The translations under genes and the position numbers were made by a program. The notes under the pieces were generated by a model. The model had not been told where the DNA came from and ran no database searches. It saw only the letters and a program-made list of their open reading frames with translations. This document shows positions 7,173-12,327 of a DNA stretch of 27,555 bases, piece after piece (the stretch's first letter is position 1; every line of letters begins with the position of its first letter). This DNA is from a virus, in IMG/VR virus record IMGVR_UViG_3300021961_000494, positions 1-27,555 of that record. One strand, 5' to 3'.

Positions 7173-7477
7173 CGGCCGGTCTTCGCCGCCTTCCAGCGGG
7201 CGACGGTGGCGGTCATCACGGCGCGGGAGATCTGGCACGTCACCATGCCGGTGCCCAGGATGTCCTCCATGACGCGGGCGAGTTCGTCGCCAGCATAGCG
7301 GAGTTCGCCGATGGTCTTGGCTTGGTTCTCGCAGCGGGCCTCGGCACGCTTGCAGGCGTCCGCCCAGAACTGCTCGTTGTTCGTCTCGCGGGCTAGGGCG
7401 AGGCTGTCCTCGAGGGACTTGATTCGGGCGTCCTTGGCGGCGAGTTGGTTGCCCTGGTCCAAGGCACGCATGGCCAT
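7169..7477 (-). CDS. Coiled-coil protein of 102 residues
   Basis: The ATG at 7477 is the first in frame, although the frame is open to the previous stop. The N-terminal half is a predicted coiled coil (LAAKDARIKSLEDSLALARETN, ACKRAEARCENQAKTIGEL). The second half is helical with two Met-rich patches (MEDILGTGMVT, AVMTATVARWKAAK). No family is recognised. It overlaps the next ATG by ATGA and lies in the recombination operon. Confidence 0.5.
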   Translation of the reverse strand: MAMRALDQGNQLAAKDARIKSLEDSLALARETNNEQFWADACKRAEARCENQAKTIGELRYAGDELARVMEDILGTGMVTCQISRAVMTATVARWKAAKTGR

Positions 7478-7509
7478 GTTGACCGGGTCGAAGGGGTCGA
7501 ACTGCTTGC

Positions 7510-7965
7510 TCAGCGGGTAAGGGGGCGGGGGGCGGCAGGAGCCGGGGCGGAGGCAACGGAGGCCGCAGGACGGAAGCCAGAGGCCGCCGCGCCGTCGTCG
7601 TCGAGGTCGACCGAGATGCCGCAGGCGGTCTGGATGGACTGGCGGCGGATGTAGGTGATGGCCCCGCCGATCTGCTGGGCGGTCAGCCCCTCGGCCTTGA
7701 CCATCAGCCGACCGAAGTCGAAGCGTTCGCCGGACGAGTGGAGGAAGGCCGTCGAGACGCCGACCTTGCCGTCCTCGGAGACGAGCGTCTGGATAAGGGC
7801 GAGGTCGTGGTCGAGCAGCACGGGCTTGATGGCGTCGAGCAGCGCGTCGAGGGAGACGTACTTGGCCTTGAAGGCCGGGTTGATCTTATTGGCCTTTACG
7901 TTGTCGAGCTCTGCGAGCGCGGCGACGAGGGAGGCCGTGGCGGTTTGGGTTTTGGGCTGGGTCAT
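7510..7965 (-). CDS. erf: ERF-family single-strand annealing protein
   Basis: Anneals complementary single-stranded DNA in recombination-dependent replication or genome circularisation. The 151 residues show the ERF pattern: LAELDNVKANKINPAFKAKYVSLDALLDAIKPVLLDHDLALIQ, then a strand-rich middle and TYIRRQSIQTACGISVDLDDDGAAA, a close match to the family signature Y-x-R-R near a D-D-D-G. A Pro/Ala-rich tail follows. A leader TAATTCCCACC precedes the ATG. The nearby RecE-like nuclease, SSB-like protein and resolvase complete a phage recombination set. Confidence 0.85.
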   Translation of the reverse strand: MTQPKTQTATASLVAALAELDNVKANKINPAFKAKYVSLDALLDAIKPVLLDHDLALIQTLVSEDGKVGVSTAFLHSSGERFDFGRLMVKAEGLTAQQIGGAITYIRRQSIQTACGISVDLDDDGAAASGFRPAASVASAPAPAAPRPLTR

Positions 7966-7973
7966 GGTGGGAA

Positions 7974-8198
7974 TTATTTGGATTGTTCGGCCTTGGCGAC
8001 TTCGCCGGCCTTGATGGTGGCCTCGATGTCGGCGAGGGACATCCGCGTGTAGCCAGGGACGAAGAGGTTGTAGTAGGTCACGCCGTTGCGCACGGTCGGG
8101 GTGAGCAGGCGGGCGACCTTCTGATCGGGGAGCAGGATGTAGGACGAGTCCGCGATGACGCGGTATTCGGCAGAGGGTTTGAGGGTGTCTTTCTTCAT
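7974..8198 (-). CDS. Hypothetical protein of 74 residues
   Basis: A small protein starting MKKDTLKPSAEYRVIADSSY with a strand-rich centre (SYILLPDQKVARLL, GVTYYNLFVPGYTRMSL) and a helical Ala/Lys/Glu tail. The tight leader TAATCTCCC directly precedes the ATG. It lies between the RuvC-like and ERF genes and so probably belongs to the recombination operon. No family is recognised. Confidence 0.5.
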   Translation of the reverse strand: MKKDTLKPSAEYRVIADSSYILLPDQKVARLLTPTVRNGVTYYNLFVPGYTRMSLADIEATIKAGEVAKAEQSK

Positions 8199-8204
8199 GG
8201 GAGA

Positions 8205-8669
8205 TTAGTTGATGACGCCACGGATGGCGGAGTCGTAGATGAGCAACGCGTCTGCGTTCCAGTCGTAGACGTCGGTCTGGGGAAACAATTCCTTAGCCCT
8301 GCTCTTCAAATGACGCTTCCAGCCGGAGCCGTGGTCGGCCTTCTTGCCGACGGGGTGCGTGCGCTGCCAAGCCTTCGGGTCGATGCGCCGGACTTGCCAG
8401 CCCATGGCGACCGATGCGCCGTAGATGACTCCGACGTTGAACTGCAGCTTGGCGATGGACGCGGCGGGAATCTTCGGGCCGTATCCGGCCATGGAGGGCG
8501 TCTCCAGGTACAGTGCCACGGACTTTGTCTTGCAGGAGAGTTCGGCCATGAGCTCGCAGATCTCGACGTCGCTGTCGGGCATCTTGCGGGCCTCGACGCC
8601 GTGTCCGTCGACTGACCAGACGAAGGCGCCGTTGGCACCGGGGTCGACCGCGATAATCATATGAGCCAT
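8205..8669 (-). CDS. RuvC-like Holliday junction resolvase
   Basis: 154 residues of RNase H-like fold: first aspartate in IIAVDPGANGAF (D9), glutamate in YLETPSMAG (E56), and the C-terminal aspartate in YDWNADALLIYDSA (D140, possibly D146). A basic middle part contains HPVGKKADHGSGWKRHLKSRAKELF. Such phage resolvases cut branched recombination or replication intermediates before packaging. It lies within the recombination module near the ERF protein. A second ATG three codons in is also possible as start. Confidence 0.8.
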   Translation of the reverse strand: MAHMIIAVDPGANGAFVWSVDGHGVEARKMPDSDVEICELMAELSCKTKSVALYLETPSMAGYGPKIPAASIAKLQFNVGVIYGASVAMGWQVRRIDPKAWQRTHPVGKKADHGSGWKRHLKSRAKELFPQTDVYDWNADALLIYDSAIRGVIN

Positions 8670-8682
8670 GTGGCAAGACTCT

Positions 8683-9132
8683 TTAACGAGGGTACGGGGA
8701 CAAGCGGAAAAGATTGGCGACGCGTAAGGCGTAGTCGTTCGCCCGGAAGTTCCGGCTGCGTGCCTCCGACCAGCCGACGTTCCAGACCAAGGCGAGTTGT
8801 TCGGGGGTCGGGTTGGTCATCCCTAAGCGGTGGAAGTTAGACCTGATCCAGCGGAGATGAGAGGCCGCGATCATGTCCTGGGCGGTCGCGTCCCGCCACT
8901 TAGACCAGGGGAAGGTGTAGTGGCCCTCGGCCTTGAGGCGGGCCGAGGCATCGTCCCATGCCTCCTTGCCGACCTGATACATACCGCGTTCGCCGGCCTT
9001 GCCGATGGCCTTGCGGTTGTGCCCGGACTCGACCTCGGCGACGGCGGACAGGAAGGCCGCGTCCGACTTCGCCTGGGCGGAGAGGCCGAGGAGAAGCAGG
9101 GCGACGATGGAGAAGCGCTGGTTTAGGGTCAT
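8683..9132 (-). CDS. Secreted lytic transglycosylase-like endolysin
   Basis: 149 residues from the ATG at 9132, coupled to the previous stop. An N-terminal hydrophobic segment (IVALLLLGLSAQA, about 9-21) fits a signal peptide or signal-anchor-release element. The catalytic domain follows: AVAEVESGHNRKAIG with the catalytic glutamate E35, GERGMYQVGKEAW, a helical middle and WNVGWSEARSRNF near the C-terminus. These are motifs of the SLT/lysozyme-like transglycosylases that cleave peptidoglycan. It is therefore likely the endolysin, exported with its own signal, although it lies about 1.7 kb downstream of the holin/spanin cassette. Confidence 0.75.
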   Translation of the reverse strand: MTLNQRFSIVALLLLGLSAQAKSDAAFLSAVAEVESGHNRKAIGKAGERGMYQVGKEAWDDASARLKAEGHYTFPWSKWRDATAQDMIAASHLRWIRSNFHRLGMTNPTPEQLALVWNVGWSEARSRNFRANDYALRVANLFRLSPYPR

Positions 9133-9413
9133 ACGCGGCGGGGGACTTGTGATCCGGCGACCTCGAAGCCGTCGACCTCGTAGGAGTAAGTGATGCCGAC
9201 CCAGCCGCCGGCGGCAACGTAGGCCTGGAGCGAGACTTTCGTGGCGCCGTCTTCGTGCAGGGCTTCGTGGTAGTGGTGCAGGAGCTTCTTCATCCGGGTC
9301 GAGGCGATGGCGGCCTTGGCCGAGACGAGGTCGCCGCACATCACGCGCTCGTTGATTTCGTAGATTTCGGAGAGCAGGGCGGTCATGCCGTCGAGGTGTT
9401 TGAACTGGCTCAT
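9129..9413 (-). CDS. Hypothetical protein of 94 residues
   Basis: The ATG at 9413 overlaps the previous stop (ATGA). The upstream extension of the frame is noise. The first half is helical (MTALLSEIYEINERVMCG, AKAAIASTRMKKLLHHYHEAL), and the second half is short and beta-rich (VSLQAYVAAGGWVGITYSYEVDGFEV). No family is recognised. It is coupled to the lytic transglycosylase by ATGA, so the two may be expressed together. Confidence 0.5.
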   Translation of the reverse strand: MSQFKHLDGMTALLSEIYEINERVMCGDLVSAKAAIASTRMKKLLHHYHEALHEDGATKVSLQAYVAAGGWVGITYSYEVDGFEVAGSQVPRRV

Positions 9414-9670
9414 TTGCGGGGGCCGTGCAGGGCTTCGTTGAGGTCTTCGACGCGGCGACGGAGGTTCGCAATCTCCTCGGACTGGTCGACGATGATGTGG
9501 GCCTGCATCTCGAGGGCCTTGTCCTGGCGGTCTGTCAGGGCACGCAGGGCGTTGGCGGCGGTGTGCAGGGTGCGGGCGTAGCTCCATGGGAAGAGCCACC
9601 AGAGGCGGGGCTTTGCGTGGGGTCGGATGATGGTCATGGGGTCGTAGGGTCGGTGGGAGGGGTCAGGCAT
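9410..9670 (-). CDS. Small coiled-coil protein
   Basis: 86 residues from an ATG overlapping the previous gene. An ATG at 9637 (MTIIRPHAKPRLWW) would give 75 residues and cannot be excluded. Neither has a Shine-Dalgarno sequence. The N-terminal part contains aromatic/basic RLWWLFPWSYARTL. The C-terminal half is a predicted coiled coil (LTDRQDKALEMQAHIIVDQ and EEIANLRRRVEDLNEAL). Possibly an oligomeric accessory protein, perhaps membrane-associated through its aromatic segment. The stop overlaps the next ATG (ATGA). Confidence 0.5.
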   Translation of the reverse strand: MPDPSHRPYDPMTIIRPHAKPRLWWLFPWSYARTLHTAANALRALTDRQDKALEMQAHIIVDQSEEIANLRRRVEDLNEALHGPRK

Positions 9671-9974
9671 GGGTCCAAGGTGCGTCTCGGGAGATGACTA
9701 ATTCAACGTGGATTTGTCCTCCATCGTTGTCGTCGTATTCATGGTATTGTTTTACGTACCAAGCGGGGGCCAGCTCATTTAGCACTTCGGCTTCCAGCAG
9801 GGTCGGACGATGCGCTCGCTTAATGATTTGGCTGTCTTCACGCTCAATGAAGCCGGCAACGCGGATTTCATTGTCATTCACGATGCACATACCTTTGACA
9901 TAAACGCCAAGCTCTTCGTCAGAGTTAAGTCTGACAGTAATGGCCCGGGGATGTTTGATGAAGAGTTCGCTCAT
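9663..9974 (-). CDS. Hypothetical protein of 103 residues in AT-richer sequence
   Basis: The frame is open upstream, but protein-like sequence begins at the ATG at 9974 (MSELFIKHPRAITVRL). The product is acidic, with a beta-rich central part (VYVKGMCIVNDNEIRVAGFIE) and an Asp/Glu-rich C-terminal region (YHEYDDNDGGQIHVELVIS). By eye its DNA is clearly less GC-rich than that of its neighbours, which suggests recent acquisition. No family is recognised. It overlaps the next gene by 8 bases. Confidence 0.6.
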   Translation of the reverse strand: MSELFIKHPRAITVRLNSDEELGVYVKGMCIVNDNEIRVAGFIEREDSQIIKRAHRPTLLEAEVLNELAPAWYVKQYHEYDDNDGGQIHVELVISRDAPWTHA

Positions 9975-9981
9975 GGTTGTA

Positions 9982-10248
9982 TCAGCTGCGGGTCTTGTAG
10001 GGTCCACGGACCTTGAGGTTCGTCCAAGTAGTCCCGGTGATTTCAATCCACTTGCGGAGGGAGCAGACGGTCGTGCCGAGGGCGGCGGCGGCGTCGGCCT
10101 GCGTCTTGCCGGCGGCGTTGAGCGCGGCGATCTGCGGGAGGATGGCCTGCAAGCGGTTGGCCGCGTAGACGGCCATGGGTCGCTTGAGGGGGATGGACCG
10201 ACCTGCGAAGGTCAGGTGGTCGGTGTAGGGGTGGTTGGCGTTGGGCAT
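9982..10248 (-). CDS. Small HTH DNA-binding protein
   Basis: The frame is open upstream, but the ATG at 10248 is the first in protein-like sequence. The 88 residues contain a helix-turn-helix GKTQADAAAALGTTVCSLRKWI (about 47-68) like those of small phage transcription regulators and recombinase HTH domains. The rest is basic with WTNLKVRGPYKTRS at the C-terminus. A leader TAATCTCCACAACC precedes the start, a variant of the C-rich leader seen at other genes. Likely an early regulator. DNA target unknown. Confidence 0.6.
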   Translation of the reverse strand: MPNANHPYTDHLTFAGRSIPLKRPMAVYAANRLQAILPQIAALNAAGKTQADAAAALGTTVCSLRKWIEITGTTWTNLKVRGPYKTRS

Positions 10249-10259
10249 GGTTGTGGAGA

Positions 10260-10397
10260 TTAGCGGTGACGGCGGACGACCTTGGCCTTGACCGGCTCCG
10301 GGCCGTTGATGGCTCGGTAGAGTTCCGGGCCGAAGAAGGTGACGGCGGCGGTCCAGCCGAGGATGAGGATGAACGTGAGGGCGATGAGGGCTTTCAT
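10260..10397 (-). CDS. 45-residue single-pass membrane protein
   Basis: The ATG at 10397 is preferred over a TTG at 10445, because it places the hydrophobic helix at the N-terminus (ALIALTFILILGWTAAVTFF, about 3-22), followed by a short basic tail (PVKAKVVRRHR). It is preceded by CACCACCAAAC rather than a Shine-Dalgarno sequence. Its size suggests a small envelope protein connected to lysis or to regulation. No family is recognised. Confidence 0.55.
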   Translation of the reverse strand: MKALIALTFILILGWTAAVTFFGPELYRAINGPEPVKAKVVRRHR

Positions 10398-10529
10398 GTT
10401 TGGTGGTGCGGAAACATCCTTGGCAGACTGTTTTGTATTCGTCAAGGGTCTTTCCCAGCAAAGATTGACACCCCTAGGCCGTCCCTAGGTAAGACCATAA
10501 GACACCCCGAAAGACCCCTCTGGCTTGCC
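10398..10529. promoter_or_regulatory. Intergenic region with CCTAGG palindromes, possible regulatory segment
   Basis: The 132-base gap between the membrane-protein genes holds CCTAGG at 10474-10479 and 10485-10490, and the hexamer recurs at 10529-10534 and 10579-10584 just inside the preceding gene. The first two form a hairpin with a 5-base loop. On the minus strand GAATACAAAAC follows, matching GAATACAATTT upstream of the gene at 1280, so it might act as a -10-like element. There is no convincing terminator T tract. Confidence 0.3.
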
Positions 10530-10859
10530 CTAGGAGGCGTTTTGACGGCGGGAGCGTATGAAGACCGCCACCCCTACCCCTAGGCACCCCACGGCCAAGG
10601 CCCAGCCAAGGTCGCGGACAGCCTTCAGCGCAAGGGTCGCCGCCGACAGACCCTGCTCCACGCTGACCGAGTCCGACTTGATGCCGGCGTCCGTCACGAT
10701 CATAACCAGGGCGTCCCGAGACTGGAGAAGGTCAAGGACGACTCCGGCGATGTACGCCGACGCGAAGGCCGACAGACCAGCGAAGGCCGTCAGCAGGCAG
10801 ACCGCCAGCAGGAGGTTATTTCCTCCGCTTGGGGCCGGGCTTGGCTTTTGCTTTCGCAT
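10530..10859 (-). CDS. Two-pass membrane protein (antiholin or accessory lysis protein?)
   Basis: The ATG at 10859 is preferred over a GTG at 10898 that would overlap the holin gene by more than 80 bases. The 109 residues begin with a basic, Pro/Ser-rich N-terminus, then a hydrophobic segment NLLLAVCLLTAFAGLSAFAS, an acidic periplasm-type loop (LLQSRDALVMIVTDAG) and a second segment WALAVGCLGVGVAVFI ending in RSRRQNAS. The layout is compatible with an antiholin or second holin, which phages often place beside the holin. It ends in TAG inside a CCTAGG hexamer. Role not proven. Confidence 0.5.
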   Translation of the reverse strand: MRKQKPSPAPSGGNNLLLAVCLLTAFAGLSAFASAYIAGVVLDLLQSRDALVMIVTDAGIKSDSVSVEQGLSAATLALKAVRDLGWALAVGCLGVGVAVFIRSRRQNAS

Positions 10860-11190
10860 GGGAAGGCTTTGTGACTGCGGCGACTTCCTTTTCGCCACGG
10901 GCTTTGACGTACTTCAGCAGATAGTCCAGACACTCGGGGGCGGCGTAGCCTGCCGCACCGACGACACCCATCCGCAGGCCCGGGCTTTGGATGTGCTCCT
11001 GGATGGCGTAGCCGACGAGGGCGGCGGTGATCGCGGCGGCCATGACGCGGCGCACGACCCAGCCGAGGGACACCGGCTCCGTCGAGAGCAGCAGGCGGGC
11101 CGTCATCGCGAGTCCGCCCAGGATGGCGGCGACAAGGCCGTCCTTGGCCTCCTTCGGGATGTCCTCGGGATTGAAGGGGGCGGCGCTCAC
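10816..11190 (-). CDS. Holin candidate (P2 gpY/LydA-like)
   Basis: A 124-residue protein with a GTG start in a GTGA overlap. Hydrophobic segments: LVAAILGGLAMTARLLL (about 19-35), VMAAAITAALVGYAIQ (about 49-64) and LRMGVVGAAGYAAPECLDYLL (about 72-92). The C-terminus is a Lys-rich cytoplasmic tail (HAKAKAKPGPKRRK). The segment order and the basic tail match class I/LydA-type holins, which open the inner membrane to endolysin at lysis. It lies next to spanin-like and other membrane genes. Confidence is moderate because no diagnostic residue was seen. Confidence 0.6.
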   Translation of the reverse strand: MSAAPFNPEDIPKEAKDGLVAAILGGLAMTARLLLSTEPVSLGWVVRRVMAAAITAALVGYAIQEHIQSPGLRMGVVGAAGYAAPECLDYLLKYVKARGEKEVAAVTKPSHAKAKAKPGPKRRK

Positions 11191-11474
11191 GAGATGCGGG
11201 GAGGCTTGGCGTTCGGGTTCAGAAGGACGCGGCGGTAGTCCTCAGACCAGAGCATCCGGGCGAGGTCTTTGCCGGCCTTGTCCACTTGGGCCTCGCTGAG
11301 GAAGGGGAAGGTCAGGTGAATCTGCTCGTGGCAGAGCACTTCGAGCTGACGCTTGGCGCCGAGGCGGGGGTCGACTTCGATGAGGTCTTCGCCGATGGTG
11401 GCCTGACCCCACGCACGCTCGCGGCCTAGCTTGCGCCAGACCACCTTGACTTGCTTAGGCTTGCGGCGGGACAT
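11187..11474 (-). CDS. Small HExxH metalloprotease-like protein
   Basis: 95 residues with the zinc-binding motif HEQIH in EVLCHEQIHLTFPFLSEAQVDKAG (about residues 46-70), then SEDYRRVLLNPN. The downstream acidic residues and LSEAQVDKAGKDLARMLW fit the pattern of small phage zinc-protease-like proteins. It overlaps the end of the spanin-like gene by 20 bases and the next GTG by GTGA, so it belongs to the lysis cassette. Substrate is unknown. The family name is by motif only. Confidence 0.6.
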   Translation of the reverse strand: MSRRKPKQVKVVWRKLGRERAWGQATIGEDLIEVDPRLGAKRQLEVLCHEQIHLTFPFLSEAQVDKAGKDLARMLWSEDYRRVLLNPNAKPPRIS

Positions 11475-12192
11475 CGTCGGAGGGTTTGTTGACTGAATCG
11501 CGCACCTTGTCGGCGAGCCACCAGAGGCCGAGGCCGGAGCAGACCAGGAGCGTGCCGCCGGCGATGTACTCGAAATACGGCGAGTCGATGATGAAGGGCA
11601 CGGCTCCGCAGAAGGCTCCGCAGAGGAGCAGCGGGATACCGATACGCGGCCCCATGAATGCGGTCGTCAGCGCACCGATCACGGCGAGCCCGGCACCGAC
11701 GAGCGTCCAGGTCTGCGACATGGCGTCCTTCTTGATGCGGTCAATCTCTGCGGTCAGGTCGGCGATGCGCTTGTCGCGGGCGGCGAGGGCGGCTTTGCTG
11801 GCGGCGACCTGTGCTTCGAGGTTCTGCCAAGCCTGCTCGGCGGCCTTCTGCTTCTCGGCGGCCTTGGCACGCTGGCGCTCGTAGTCGGCAGGGGTGGCCT
11901 TCTCGGAGCGTTGACGCGCGTAGGCGAGGTCGCCTTCGGTCGGCTTCGGCAGGAAGGACGAGGCGACGCTGAGCTCGGACTCGACGACGGCGGGCTTCCC
12001 GGCGGTGTTCGCCTCGCGGGCGACGGTCACGGCGGCGGCCACGCGGGAGTCGATGACGTCGAGGGTCGAGCCGACGGCGGTCAGGTCGGGAGCCTTCGGG
12101 GCGGGGACGGCGGCAGGGAGCGGTTCGGCCTGCTTACGGAATACGCTGCACCCGGTCAGGGCCAAGGCGGCGATGACCAGGAGCAGGCGCAC
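11455..12192 (-). CDS. Lipoprotein with coiled coil and three hydrophobic segments, spanin-like
   Basis: 245 residues. A GTG at 12192 starts a lipoprotein signal with lipobox LTGC (about 12-15). Then come a Pro/Ala-rich linker and an Ala/Glu/Lys/Arg coiled coil (about 60-155, RQRAKAAEKQKAAEQAW, LAARDKRIADLTAEID), followed by three strongly hydrophobic segments (WTLVGAGLAVIGALTTAFMG, IGIPLLLCGAFCGAVPFI, YIAGGTLLVCSGLGLWWLAD; about 161-232) and a short charged tail. An outer-membrane lipid anchor joined by a coiled coil to an inner-membrane part is the layout of unimolecular spanins, which disrupt the Gram-negative outer membrane at lysis. Three membrane segments instead of one is unusual. The lysis role is inferred from layout and neighbours. 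Confidence 0.6.
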   Translation of the reverse strand: MRLLLVIAALALTGCSVFRKQAEPLPAAVPAPKAPDLTAVGSTLDVIDSRVAAAVTVAREANTAGKPAVVESELSVASSFLPKPTEGDLAYARQRSEKATPADYERQRAKAAEKQKAAEQAWQNLEAQVAASKAALAARDKRIADLTAEIDRIKKDAMSQTWTLVGAGLAVIGALTTAFMGPRIGIPLLLCGAFCGAVPFIIDSPYFEYIAGGTLLVCSGLGLWWLADKVRDSVNKPSDDVPPQA

Positions 12193-12195
12193 GGC

Positions 12196-12327
12196 TTACT
12201 TGCCCTTGAGGGCGTCGAGGATGGTCTTGCCCTTCTGCTCCAGTTCGGACGCCTTGGCGGCGTGCTTCCTGAAGACGAGGGCTCCGGCGACGAAGCCGAC
12301 GAGGAGGGCGAGGAGGTGGGTGATCAT
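12196..12327 (-). CDS. 43-residue single-pass membrane protein
   Basis: The ATG overlaps the fibre stop (ATGA, 12327-12324) and TAA lies at 12198-12196. One hydrophobic segment near the N-terminus (LLALLVGFVAGALVF, about 5-19) is followed by a charged helix rich in Lys/Glu (RKHAAKASELEQKGKTILDALKGK). The layout of one N-terminal membrane segment and a charged tail resembles small lysis proteins (i-spanin- or holin-like) or a small envelope protein. It lies immediately upstream of the putative spanin, in the same reading frame, separated by the stop and one codon. Confidence 0.6.
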   Translation of the reverse strand: MITHLLALLVGFVAGALVFRKHAAKASELEQKGKTILDALKGK

